Assembly: GCA_008828725.1 (NCBI GenBank)
Contig: MEHQ01004251.1
Coordinates: 159,135-223,134 of the forward strand
Reading direction: 5' to 3'
Length of the DNA: 64,000 bases
From: Saccharina japonica
Taxonomy: Eukaryota; Sar; Phaeophyceae; Laminariales; Laminariaceae
Shown here: positions 26,205-37,005 of the stretch, one piece after another
How positions within the stretch are numbered: position 1 is the stretch's first letter
Layout of the letters: each line of letters opens with the position of its first letter
Translations under genes and position numbers: made by a program
Notes under the pieces: generated by a model
The model's database searches: none
What the model was told of the DNA's origin: nothing
The model's input: only the letters and a program-made list of their open reading frames with translations

Positions 26205-29200
26205 CTCTGCGGCCTGTGTGCGAAAAAATTCGAGGTTTGCATAGGTCAAAACGCGACACACCATAATGGCACAGCATGGTTAAAAAAGAGGGTTCGCTCG
26301 TACATTCGTTAACTTTTGTTTTTGTGCCAGCGCGATCTACTATTAATTGTGGAGAAAAACGTGGCTAACCGTACCTTCCTTTTCTCTCGTGTTGCGACTG
26401 TCACGTGAAAAATCGTGCGCATTGCCTCCTTACACGTCCCCCAATGAAGAGTGCTTCAATAGTCGGACATTGTATATTTACGGTCATGCCATTGTGAAGC
26501 CCGCGGTGTGAGGCACCAGAGTTGGTCGCTCTGGGATCAAGCTCGTTCCGCAACGTTTCCATTCAGGCCTGCTCGTACCATTCGCTAGTCTCCGCTGGTC
26601 TGGTCTTGTGCTTCTCGGTGTTTTTGCAGAACTGCTGGCTGCACATAATATAGCTCGTGCCAACGTTTCAGGGTGTTCTGCCGCAAGACCTCTAGAACGG
26701 TATGCGCAGAGAGTGTGCCAATTCTGTTGGTCGATACGCCATACGCCGTGTGAAAAAACGGGTGCACCTTGGATGGGTGCTGTTACGGGGTGGGCTAATG
26801 TAGTAAATAGGACCTACGGTAAAGACAAAAACCTATGTAGTTACCTATTTTTACTAACAACATTTGGTCCTATTTACTATGGTCCTCCGTAACACGATAA
26901 AATAGGGATACACCCGAAGCACCTTTTTTTGCCTTCTCAGGCAAATACTAAAAGCAAATCTGACTGGTGGGGCCTTCTCGGCTGAGGGACTGTCATACGC
27001 AACAGATACGGCATGCCTTATCGTTTTGTGTTTTCCAATATTTTTCGACGTAAATCTAGGCCATGGGATTGATTTGCCCACCTGCTTTAATTTAACCCAC
27101 TCAGAACTGAAAAAAAAAAATCCCACACTAATTCCAAGTATTTTGTCCCCAAATACGTGGGACCAGTTTTTAAGGGGCTAATAAGCGTATATTTAGTTTT
27201 CTGAAAGCCGTATTTAAATGGGTGTTATCTAGAGCCCCTCAAGGGAGGAAGGAAGGAAGGAGCCCCAGAAAAATTGTAACATGGTGTCCCCCTACCGTCG
27301 CGTGTGTCGCTGCGGTGCACTGCACTGCACTACACTACAATACACTACCACCGCACCCCTCTCCACCATACGTAGTAGTACGCTCTTGTGTGTTTTTGTA
27401 AAGGACGTTGCGATGACGCAGCGTTTGATCACCTAGGTTTCCATCGCTAGAGGATCCCCGACGTGTCCGCCCCTTAGCGGTCGCCGGCGGCGGAGGCGAC
27501 ACAGCTTCGCCCACGTTCAGGCTGCCGGCGGTGTGCAGCGCGATAAGGCCCCGGTGCATGGACCATGACGTCGTCACTTGTGCGGGGGTCTGCGCGTTTT
27601 ACAGGAGCAAAACAAAACCATAGCGGAAGGAGAGGACATGCAGCGTCTGATAAAAACCAAAGTTTCGAATGTTTGGAACTAGTGTAACGCATACCAGGGA
27701 ATTTGTCGGTTGTTTTTTTTCAGGGTTCGGTTACTTTGGCGGCAGTACAAAAAAAGTTTGGCCGAAGGTGTCATCGCTCAGCACGTCGTAGGAGGCGATA
27801 TCATGTTCATATTCGAAGCACCCCACTTTCTCGTGGATATGTGGGGATGCCCATTGGGTTTCCGGGTACATAGAGGCATGTCGCAAGAGGGTGTGAGTTG
27901 CTACTACTGAAACCCAAACGGTGTCATCGCTACAGGTTTTGCAACTCACCATGTCGGTCTCCAGGGCTATTCTTGACAGCGCGGCGTTATCCGCGTCGAC
28001 TGTCGTGGGCACCACCAGGGCCGTGGCGGCGGTATCAGCGTCCGGCGGATCGGTCGCCTCGCCTTTCCCCCCCTGCTCCCTCTCGCCCTCGGCAACCTCC
28101 GTGTTTCCTGAGCCGGCGCCGTTGTGAGCTCCCGAAGTAGTCTCTCCTGCGGCTTCTGCCGTGCCAAGGCTGGCGACGACCTCGAGCTGCCGGGCATGGC
28201 TGTAGCTCGTCAGCGTTTGTTGCTGGCTAGCCAGGCTGGTCTCCACGCAGGGAGGGGGGGGCGGCGCAAGGGGGGAAACGCGTCAAACATGAGCATGGGC
28301 AATGCGTTACGAGAGAAGACATATGAGCAGAAAGGTGGTGGCGTTTCCTTTAACTACAGTAGTAGATTGGGATACAACGCTTACAAGGCGTGTTTCCTTA
28401 GGAAAGGCTTCGTCAAGCTTGTTTCTTTGCTTCTGCTACTTCTGTGTACTGTAAAACTCGCGGCTCTTTTGGTTTCAAAATGATTCGGGCCCGTCTGTTT
28501 TTCATTCCAGTGATACGGAATGGTGTACCACAGCTCGTCGGCACCGGTCCTTTGCGTACTGGTACTGCGGTGCACGTGTTACCTTGTACCTGGCACTTGT
28601 TTATTTTCGTCCATCTGGACGCGGTTGTTAGCCTGTTTCGTGACCACGGGCGAGATTTCAGGGACATGAGCAAATGTGATAACATTGAACATTATCAGCA
28701 TCACTGTAAAACTTGTGTATATTTCTCTATCGGTTTCAAAACACTTCGAGGCCGTCTGTCTTCGTTCCCAGCCCGCCTTCCCGGCACCTACTGACACCAA
28801 AAGTCTTCATCTCTTTTCTTATCTGCTTGTGAATCATGCAGGATCTACGATACACACCTGACGTGCAGAAAGTTCACCGCCGGTCTCGGTCCTGGCTGAG
28901 CCACGAGAAAATCTAGCTGCCAAGGCACAAAACGGTCCACACCTGCGCTGACGGAATGCCGATCAGGGTGAACAGCACTGACCAGAATGAGGTTGCTGTG
29001 CGAAACACATTCACACCGCCGTCACGTAAATGGTAATGCCTGCGTAGAGCCTAGCCGGTGATACGCAGGACAGCCAGGTCGTAGTTCCGAATTTCGTTTA
29101 CCGGCGCTAGGAAAGCTGGGTCGCACTGGAGCTCCGAAACATGTTTTACTGCACCGTTTAAGTTTTGGCGCATGGCCTGCCACCCTTCGTGAGCGCGACA

Positions 29201-32200
29201 AGAAACGGACGATTTTCCGGTGCTTCCCCCCAAGCGCTGCTCTGGTCCCAGCTAGAGCCCTGATGTTGTTTTCATATGATGAATGCTTTACCAATAGTTT
29301 TGTTGTACGCTTTCGATAGAACTTAACCTACATGCCTCCATGCGGGGCCGTACCGAATACCACGCTGTACCGTTTCATTCTTGGACAGACCTAACGCGCG
29401 GACGGTTCCTGCATCCACGAGCTTCCGCAACGCCTTCCATGTCTTGAGAAAAAGTGCTCCATCGCGCTGCCGCTCTCCCCGGTCGGATAGCGCCCGGTGT
29501 CCTTGCGTTCCCGCAGGCCACGGCACAATCAAGAGGTCTAGGAATTCCACGCCCATTGCTGATTTTCGAGGGGAAAAATGTGAAAACGGGAGCGGTGTGG
29601 TGAGCGGCGGCGAGTCTTAGCGGCCTTAAGAGGTCTCGGCGAATCGGGTAATAGGATTGGCGTGAAGCGCCGTTTCAAGTCGTCCCTCCCCAACCGTGTA
29701 CGGTATTGGTCATTGGCACGTACATACGTATACATCCAGGGGTGCAGGTGAAAACACACATCCGACAATATACTCCCCCATTTTCGAGACCCCAACACGG
29801 GGGAGGGGGGTATGCTAAAACTGATTGAACAAAAGTCTACAGTGAGTAAAACTCGCTTGAAAACAAAAAGCGGCCATAAATCCCACAACACTAGTCTTGT
29901 TTTTTCGTTTTGACCTTTTAAGGAGTGTGGTGTCGATTGTTTTTTCGTGATTTCGATAACGACGATGACGGTCCAATTCACCAATGAAGAACGCCATTTT
30001 GCCTAAACGGGTCGGTACCGAGTGTTCTCAGGTAGGAGCCAGGATAATGCACTCGACCGCGAGAGGAAACGCCGATCATGGCTACGTATTTGATATTTAC
30101 GACGTGTTGCGTGTATATACGTAAAACAAATTGTTTTATTTCTTATGTTTGTGGATCGTTCAAAAACCGAGCCTAAGTTTCTTGTTTAACTTCACGAGTT
30201 ATTAACTTTTATTATTATTGATGCTGTTGCGTATTATACTACTGTACGTAAACTAAGTACCTGGTGTATACAGACAGAGCATACCTATGACGAAGCTGGA
30301 CACTCGCTGTGCCGTGGCCTTCGCCGAGCGATGGCAGGGGAAGTCCGGGGGAAAGGTCAACCCAACGACAATCCCTTTCCTGCCACGATCCGGTCTCGCC
30401 AGCAGCGCCTTGAAGGGCGAAGACAGGTGCTTTTCAACCCCCGCGTCGAAGAAGAAGCACTTACATCGCTGCCGTAACGGTTGGTCGTTATTGACGCGGA
30501 CGGTAACACTGGGAATTTAAGACCAACAGGTAGCCGGGACCCCCCCGCCCCCCCCCTTGCATAATGGGGGATTAAAAACATGCCTGTGGACAATCATTAC
30601 GTAGGCGTACAGAGTCGAGAGATTGTCGACACCTTCAGGAGCTTTCTACAGTGATATTTTCACGCCCGCGCTGTGCAAGCGGGGGGGGGGGGGCGCACAA
30701 GCCACCTGTGTCCCTGTGTGCTACAGCTCCGTACATATGCATAAATACATAGGTCGATGTTGTTTTACCTTTTGTTTGTGTACATATTAACCAGATGAAG
30801 TCGCCCATCGTCCGCGTCCTTCGTGGTTTTCTCAAAGTACCCGTACGTATTAATACACTGCAAATAGCAACAAACCGGTAGATAGAAGATACACCCGTCT
30901 TGCGGTGCGAGATGGCTGCCTTGCTACAATGGGATACTCGATTTAAGAGCATCCATAATAAGAGAAAACGGACTTACGCTGTACAGAAACCAAAATCTGA
31001 ATGGGTGGGTCTAGATAACAGTTAACAAGTTGCGCGGCTGATATGTTCCACATATAGACTCCATAGTCAATTCGTAGTTGGGAGGGAGGTAGGGCTATAA
31101 CGCCAAGCAGCGACCTGCCGATATTTTCACGTCGAGGTACGTACGCCCCGGGACATTAGAATCCGAACATCTCCGTTATACGAGTAGGCTTAATATGCCA
31201 GAACGACGTACGCGTACGGCAAGTAAACACGATCGCACAAGTCGTGTTTCTTCGTTGGTCGCGAAGGATATACAGAGCAGTGGTCCCTCTGTAGCGCCGG
31301 AACACGCCAGCCAACAACAATAATAGTAATACCGGCACTTCGCGTCAACCGGCTCTATACATACCCTGCACAGTGTTTACGGAGTTTCATAATAAATAGG
31401 ACCAACTATTGACAGTAAAAATAGGTAAATACCTAGGTTTTTGTGTGAACCATTGGTCCTGTTTACTATTGTTGTTGTTGTTGTTGTCTTCACATTAAAA
31501 ACCGTGCCGGTCTCTCTATCCAGTACCTCCATCTGTCCGTACTAATCGTCTCCCGTAATACCACACTGCTGTGGTGAATCCCACATGTAACAAGTAAGTG
31601 CCAAGCGATTCCACAGACTCTACGTGCGTACAAGAGCGCAACCGGCACTATAGAGGGACAACTATTTAGTGCGGGGGACCATAGTAAATACTAGTAAATA
31701 GGACCTACGGCACACACAGTCAGGGGCGTAAAAAAAAGAGAGAAAACGACACCACACACGTAGGAAGGTCAGAATGAAAAACAAACCGGATCGCTGTGAT
31801 CACAGGACGAAATGAGCGAAAACCAATTTTTTTTTTCGGTTTTTGTTCCCTTTTTTAACTTGGTTTTAGAGACCCCCCTATTTTTTTTTCGCTGGTGGGG
31901 GGGGGGGAAAACCTACCAGGTACCAGGGTATATATTTACCTCTTTTTACTCACAAAATTTGGTCCTGTTTACTATGGTACTCCGCGATAACAATATTTGG
32001 GCCTGTTTACTATTATTAGGTCCCTCGTAATACTATTATACAGTACAGAACACCTAATATGAAACAGGCTTATAAGAAAGCCAGGCTGATATTTAGAGGA
32101 AAATAATAAATGAAGGGGTCGTTATCTTGAAATTAGTGCAGAGAGCATCTCGAATAAGAAATCCAGCCTGGACCAGATTTCCTGTTTCTTATTGCGTAGG

Positions 32201-32621
32201 TGTCCTGTACTGTATGGGCCCGTCAAGAAGTCACCAGCGATAAGGCTACAGCAGCAGTGGGATTCGGAGGTATACATGTATGTATGTCATGGTGTGAGCA
32301 CGCATGCATCCTAAATTGAGAGTTATTTCCGCCAAATACGCATGATAACTACAGTACTCGCACCTGCTGTCGCCGTGTGTACTACGAGCACGTACTACGA
32401 GTGAGTATAGTCAGTCGCGTCGTTCGAGGACATCACGTTTTACTCTGTTTAGGATACTCATAAATTGACCGCTGTGCACTGCTGGTATATGCTTATTTAT
32501 CTCGGACCTGTTCTTTGGTGACAGCATCGAACAGAGCCACCAGCTGGCTCGTTGGTGTCGCAGCCTCGAAACGCACGCCAACTCGGCACTGGTCAACGAA
32601 CACAGACGCGGAGCTGGTGTA
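25975..32621 (-). CDS. Aldo-keto-reductase-fold protein with degenerate active site, seven exons
   Basis: Reconstructed from the minus strand: exons 32621-32508, 30468-30285, 29558-29361, 29184-29102, 28240-27950, 27589-27433 and 26204-25975. Every junction agrees in phase, giving about 418 residues, with the N-terminus perhaps incomplete. The AKR (beta/alpha)8 pattern is recognisable in order: CKCFFFDAG (cf. GYRHFDTA), RKGIVV, GVEFLDLLIVPWP (cf. G.DYLDLYLIHWP), TWKALRKLVDAG, VRALGLSKN (cf. IGVSNF), YSHARQLEVVASLGT (cf. YCR..GI.VVAYSPLG), TPAQVTTSWSMHRG (cf. TPAQVLLRWALQRG) and FGFDLGPTHLQAIEAVDTGK. Active AKRs use Asp, Tyr, Lys and His. Here the His position of LIHWP is Pro, the Lys position of 'TSK/ATK' appears to be Thr, and no Tyr follows FFFDAG. 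The expected Lys of the NADP(H)-binding IPKS motif is also absent. An insert of about 60 Ala/Gly/Glu-rich residues follows the ASLGT strand. Family fold is likely; function is unknown and possibly non-catalytic, as in the AKR-related regulatory subunit of glutamate-cysteine ligase. Confidence 0.72.
26797..26892. mobile_element. Foldback element, ATAGTAAATAGGACC family
   Basis: GTAGTAAATAGGACCTACGG to CTATTTACTATGGTCCTCCG, in an intron of the AKR-like gene. Confidence 0.7.
27092..27178. repeat. CCCACACTAATTCCAAGTA foldback family
   Basis: CACTCAGAACTG..., TCCCACACTAATTCCAAGTA, then ACGTGGGACCAGTTTTTAAG; same layout as the 17-kb copy. Confidence 0.6.
27433..27589 (-). CDS. AKR-like exon (TPAQV...SMHRG)
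   Basis: Begins TPAQVTTSWSMHRGLIALHT directly after CGCAG, matching AKR 'TPAQVLLRWALQRG...IPKS' but without the cofactor-binding KS. The donor CCTAG/GTGATC was chosen because it fits the next exon's phase; an earlier donor is possible. Confidence 0.7.
27950..28240 (-). CDS. AKR-like exon (YSHARQLEVVASLGT plus low-complexity insert)
   Basis: A pyrimidine-rich acceptor ending GTGGAG, 97 codons, and a consensus donor ATG/GTGAGT. LTSYSHARQLEVVASLGT matches the AKR 'YC...gI.v.AYSPLG' strand. It is followed by an Ala/Gly/Glu-rich insert and then NAALSRIALETDM, matching the helix before TPAQV. Confidence 0.75.
28241..29101 (-). other. AKR-like intron, 0.86 kb
   Basis: Between the VSELQCDPAFLAP and YSHARQ exons. 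Begins with a G-rich tract on the plus strand near 28250. No repeat family member or further exon recognised. Confidence 0.45.
29102..29184 (-). CDS. AKR-like exon (VSELQCDPAFLAP)
   Basis: Twenty-seven codons plus the phase bases. VKHVSELQCDPAFLAP corresponds to the AKR segment V.Q.E.HP.L. The acceptor is CGAAG/GG and the donor GCCG/GTAAAC, in phase 0. Confidence 0.65.
29361..29558 (-). CDS. AKR-like exon (GVEFLDLLIVPWP / VRALGLSKN)
   Basis: The clearest AKR exon. The GVEFLDLL strand is followed by a polar loop, then LKTWKALRKLVDAGTVRAL and GLSKN. The acceptor is ATCAG/CA and the donor CGTG/GTATTC (phase 1). The His of the family motif is Pro here. Confidence 0.8.
29559..30284 (-). other. 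AKR-like intron, 0.73 kb
   Basis: Between the FFFDAG and GVEFLDLL exons. AT-rich with no named repeat or exon recognised. Confidence 0.45.
30285..30468 (-). CDS. AKR-like exon (FFFDAG / RKGIVV)
   Basis: Begins after GGCAG at RCKCFFFDAGVEKH and ends in phase 1 at ATAG/GTATGC. It aligns to the AKR 'fDTA..Yg.E...G.al.....R....v.tK' segment, with Tyr and Lys apparently replaced. An alternative acceptor further in (GAAAAG/CAC) would shorten it. Confidence 0.6.
31376..31470. mobile_element. Foldback element, ATAGTAAATAGGACC family
   Basis: TTTACGGAG...AATAAATAGGACC at the left, GGTCCTGTTTACTATTG at the right. The right end is truncated into a GTT repeat. Confidence 0.6.
31666..32030. mobile_element. 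Foldback element with internal insertion
   Basis: The left half GGGGGACCATAGTAAATACT and the right half TTTACTATGGTACTCCGCG are separated by about 210 bp of unrelated sequence (31730-31920), with a duplicated right terminus ending CCCTCGTAA. Confidence 0.55.
32508..32621 (-). CDS. AKR-like gene, first exon found
   Basis: Thirty-eight codons containing GVRFEAATPTSQLVALFD, ending KEQ at a weak donor CAG/GTCCGA in phase 0, which matches the next exon's start. The content fits the helix before the first AKR motif. The 5' boundary (CTACAAG/TAC) is a guess, and an initiator Met was not found. Confidence 0.45.
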
Positions 32622-32932
32622 CTTGTAGCTCCACATATATATGTGTACGACCGTTCACCCCCGGGACCTCTCCTCGCTCTGCAATTGAACAACACACACA
32701 CAAGATACTACTGGTATAACATACCAGGTATGTCAAGATACGATTATATACCATGTACCAGGTACGTACGGGTACCGTATACGTAGCTCCACATCGTTCG
32801 CCTTATGTACGGTCGCCATTTGACAACAACTCACAGCTGACGTATTTATAATAATTTTATTTAATTGAACGAACAGAAGACACAAGCTCACAAGATACAC
32901 AAGATACAGATAACAAACACCTGGTACGCAAA

Positions 32933-33008
32933 CGTGCATGTGTCCGGAAATGTAAGGAACGTTTGTATATTCGTATTAATGAACCAATGTTACTTATATA
33001 TTCGGACA
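32933..33008. mobile_element. Small hairpin element
   Basis: GTGTCCGGAAATGTAAGGAA pairs imperfectly with TTACTTATATATTCGGACAG; 76 bp. Confidence 0.55.
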
Positions 33009-33071
33009 GAAACTGTTGGGAAACGCGGCGGAACCTGTCGGCGAATTAGCGAACCGTAACTTACTCCGCAG

Positions 33072-33203
33072 TTTTACCACCCAGCGTTCCCCGGCCGCGG
33101 GATCAAGAGGGTGGCACGCGGCGCCCCGTCCAATCCCATGCTGTGGTCAGGGACTAGCACACGATGGGGCAGAGTGGCCGCCGAAGGCGTGGAGGGCTCG
33201 CCG
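33072..33203 (+). CDS. Candidate exon, unrecognised protein
   Basis: Forty-four open codons bounded by a consensus acceptor (CTCCGCAG) and donor (TCGCCG/GTGAGC). They begin FYHPAFPGRGIKRVARG and are GC-rich compared with the flanks. I do not recognise the protein and found no certain partner exon. The minus strand is also open here and could instead hold a 5' exon of the AKR-like gene, but its splice sites are weaker. Confidence 0.35.
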
Positions 33204-34076
33204 GTGAGCCGGGAAGGGGTTGGTTGAGTTTGACCAGCATGCGGACGTTTTATTAAAGAAGTTACCTCGTATCAAAAGAAGTTAATCTACTGCCTGCCGT
33301 AGGATATCTATTTCCATGGATACAGCAGTAGAGTATGATATGGATATCATATTCTGCTCACGAAGATCTGCTCTCTGTGGATGCTACGTACATACCAGGT
33401 ACTACAACAAGTAGAAGTGCTGCTGTCTATTGAACGTACGTATATACGTCGTATTGCGATTGCAGCTGTGAACACCTGCGGTTCATTTCGGCTTCACCCC
33501 TACTAGGCCCCTTTAGGAGTCTGGCAGATCAGATGCGCATATGTGTTGTTCTCTGTTCGCGTTTTTGTCGTTGTCGTTGTATGCGGGCACTCAACGAGAT
33601 CGACCCATTTTGACGAGCCGCCTTTTCCCTTTTTTATTGCGTACGGCGGCAGCAACACGCGGAGTATACGTACGTACTCGTGTACGTATATACGTATACA
33701 TTTCGTAATGAAATCGTATCGTAGCTCTGGACATCCAGCCGTTCTGGCGTCTACAAAGTATTAATAGTGCGAATGAGTGATTCCTAGGCTACCGCTTGTA
33801 TTGTATGATACATATCATAGCGTGTGACAGCCCCAACAGAGTTCTGGCGTAAGTATGACGATTGCAGCGGCGATTGTACGGGCGAAAATGCGGGATAAAG
33901 CACTCTTCTTGGTGTTACAAATACATCACGTCCTTTGTTCGACCTACGGCGGTGTACAGCGTTTCGGTAGTAAAATGGCGATTGCATCAGAGGGTACCAA
34001 TCAATACTTACGTTAAATTATCCACGGTAGGGAGACATAATACATTATTAGTATCCCTTCTCTCATAGTCACGTAG

Positions 34077-34312
34077 GTCTCGGCTGCTCAGACACTGCTG
34101 CTGCACCTCGTTTATCTTGAGGATAATTTGTGGTCTCGGTTCTTCCACCGTCCTGAGTTTTTCCCTGTTGAGAGCCCAACAAAACTTGGCGCACGGGCTC
34201 GTACGCTACGTACGGCTCCACGAGAAGAAGCTCGTCGGGCCTCTACAGGCAGTACTTTGTATCACGAGGCGCCACGTCGACGGCGTGCCACTCGAAAAAC
34301 GTTGTTGTTGCT
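34077..34312 (+). CDS. Possible exon, unrecognised
   Basis: Open frame after ACGTAG with protein-like content such as LHLVYLEDNLWSRFF. No family recognised and the 3' boundary is unclear. It could pair with 33072-33203 in one gene. Weak call. Confidence 0.2.
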
Positions 34313-34756
34313 GTCACATGCACTCATTGCGAAAAAAATATGTAGTCTGTGGTCACAGGACAGGCTCCAAAAAACTCTGGAGTGGAAGAATACAGCGTAT
34401 GCAGGAGAACGTGAAGGAAGTTTGGGTGAGACAGTTCTGTCCCGGACCAGTGGTTAACTTAGGAAGATAATCAAATTGCACAATGAAGTACAGGCAGGAC
34501 CATCCACGGGCCGGCGCAGGAAGCCTCATTCAAATCCAATACTTACATTAAATAATCTTCGGTACGAGTGAGACATAATACATCGTAGGGAAAAATAATT
34601 CACAAGATACAACGTACTCGTACAACGCAGCAATACGATATTATCTCTTGTCACAAGAATACTGTTAGCAATGGAGGCTACGTACAGAGAGCCGTTGCCA
34701 TATCCGGTGTTTCGAACACGGTACATAGTTAGTGTGCCGGTACTTCGTAGGGGTAT

Positions 34757-35545
34757 ATCACACGTTTGATAAGATAACACCCCCCCCCCCCCCCCCCCCT
34801 ATAAATATACTTGAAGTATGATATGTTTATAGGTTGGGTTGGCGTCGGTTGGCAACGACGCTGTGAAACACGCCTCGCACTGCGTGAGTTAGACAACTTC
34901 TCACTGCGTGAGTTAGACAACCAGGGTACCGTTTTTTTTTTTTTTGGCGGTCACCAAAGCTGGCGGTCGAGTTAGATAATTTGTGCGGGGTGGAGAACCT
35001 TTGCTCCGCACAAGGAGAATGATCGTATCACGTAGTGTGTATATGGTAAGGCACCCACGAGGCAGTTACATAGTGCTCCCATTGCTGTCTTACAGTGGCC
35101 ACACCAGAAATTAAATGAACTCAAAGCTGTCATCCATATGCAAGTCCGCCTCACAAGCGGTTCTTAGTAGGATGCAGCTCACCCTTCATGCGACTCGCCC
35201 AGCACCTCACGGCGCTTCGCGCTTGGTGCTGGCAATGTCTGCCTGGTCGGTGAAAACCCGACATGCTCCGTCCCGGCATTGTAGGGGTGCGAGGGTCTAT
35301 GGTCATACGACTACGGCCATGCATGAAAATGAAGTACACCCTCTCCCCCCTCGCACGAATTTCAAGGCTGGTTTTATCGACCATGGGGGAAGGTGCAGCC
35401 GCCTAGCGAATGCGTCAACGGAGAGGTCTCGACGGAAAAATCTCGGACGAGATAATTCCGAAGCTACCATTTTTGTTGTGTACGTTGTGTCCCGCCCTGG
35501 GTTGAGAGAAACTCGGCTCGGAAATTCGTTCCACGCGGTGTGCTA
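34757..35545 (-). mobile_element. Interspersed non-autonomous element, most complete copy
   Basis: Modules in order: GATAAGATAACACCCC with a C tract, a 'TTGGCAACGACGCTGTGAAA' block, a GTGGCCACACCAGAAATTAA block, the conserved 240-bp core, and the CGAATTTCAAGG...GAAACTCGGCTCGGAAATTCG tail. The core's minus strand encodes a 57-codon frame (MHGRSRMTIDPRTPTMPGRS...). No reverse transcriptase or transposase. Confidence 0.6.
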
Positions 35546-36789
35546 GCCTTGCGTGTTATCGGACGGCAGATAGTCTCCAGAAAGAGACATGTATGCAGAT
35601 AGATGGACGGCACGCAGTGACTGCCCTGTGAAGTGCACTTAACTTGTGTTGTTCAAGATAACAGAAGAGAAGAGAGGAGTATAGATTGGAAATATGAGGA
35701 CGCTTACTAGGCGGCCGAAGAAGCCCAGGGGAGCTGTGTGTGGTAGGTGGTGGAGAGTTGGACTACTTTGAAGCAGAAGTGGGCTCGAGGGGTGCACGCA
35801 CAATCCTTGGTTCGATCACCCTTCCTTTGATGTGTGTTAATAGACATACTGCTTGCGTGAAGCCACTCTTGAAACAGGTCTTGCTGCCACCGTTTTGTTT
35901 TTGTTACCGAACTCGTTCCTGGTTACGAGTACTCGTAGCGCAACCGAACCAACAAGACACGACCTACAATGCATGATGGTGGACAGACACATCACGGGGG
36001 CAATTTTCTCTCTCTCAAAAGAAAAAACGAAACCCCATACACACAACACTTTTCAATAACAATCGATAAGGCAAGGGGGGAACATCGTATAGGTAAAACT
36101 AAAAACACCCCTGCTGGGAAGGACTAAGTAAGCGTCGTTTTGAGGATGCTTTTCCTCAATGCTAACGCTTGATAATACCGGTGACACGTTTTTTTTTTTT
36201 GCTGAGGCTCCTCACTTGATTCTAGTATAGGAGTTCCATACCCCCACTCAAAACTGATTTTTGAGAAAATGTGTAGGTAGGCTTAATTTAACCACCTTGG
36301 GCCTTCGAAGGGGAAAACCGAGGATAAGAAGTGACGATTACAGCGAAAACGGCCACTGCGTGATTGGGGGATGATATCATACAATGGTTGGTGTCCTGAG
36401 TTCCAACGCAAGAAGTCGTATTGCACGGGCGCAACATGCCCTTATCTTACCCGTACTGCTTGGTAGGGCGCTCACGTTGATCGCAGACGATTTTATAGCA
36501 TCATAGCTACCGGTATCATTGCTTTGATCGCTATTTTCTGGCTCCCATATTCCATACGTATACATATCAAAGACGATTGCTAACGCCAATGTTAGCATTG
36601 TTTTGGTCGCTCTATATTCCTTACATCCCTTAAATGGGTCCCTTAATAAAAAGGGTGCCTTAAAAGGGTTCCGTCCAACTTGATGAATATTCCTATGGCG
36701 TAGGTGTACAACTCTATAACATGGCGCAGCACAGATTGAATGGTGTTCCAGTGGTGAGGCATGCCTTATTCGGTACTTTCTCAGTTGAG

Positions 36790-37005
36790 AAGTATAGTAA
36801 TAGTCAATAATGATCAGTGATGGTCAGTTATGATCATTAATAGTCAGCAATAGTCAGTATTGGCCAGTAATGGTCAGTAATGGTCAGTAATAGTCAGTAA
36901 TACTCAGTAATACTCGGTAATGGTCAGTAATGGTCAGTAACAGTCAGTCATAGTCAGTAATAGTCAGTAATGGTCAGTAGTAGTCGGTAATAGTCAGTCA
37001 TAAAT
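36790..37005. repeat. TAGTCAGTAA decamer array
   Basis: About 20 units of TAGTCAGTAA/TGGTCAGTAA. Confidence 0.9.

Larger units (their letters stand above)
26205..27432 (-). other. AKR-like intron
   Basis: Contains a foldback element (26797-26892) and a 'CCCACACTAATTCCAAGTA' family copy (27092-27178). No other coding segment recognised. Confidence 0.5.
30469..32507 (-). other. AKR-like intron, 2 kb
   Basis: Contains two foldback elements, one interrupted (31376-31470, 31666-32030), a CCGGCAC-type repeat (31295-31365) and a G tract (30680-30692). Confidence 0.45.

Noticed and set aside
35151-35384. Conserved 77-codon minus-strand frame (MHGRSRMTIDP...) as a gene
   Set aside because: It recurs only inside the interspersed element, is truncated or altered in other copies, and the opposite strand is also open. 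Kept as part of the repeat, not as a gene.
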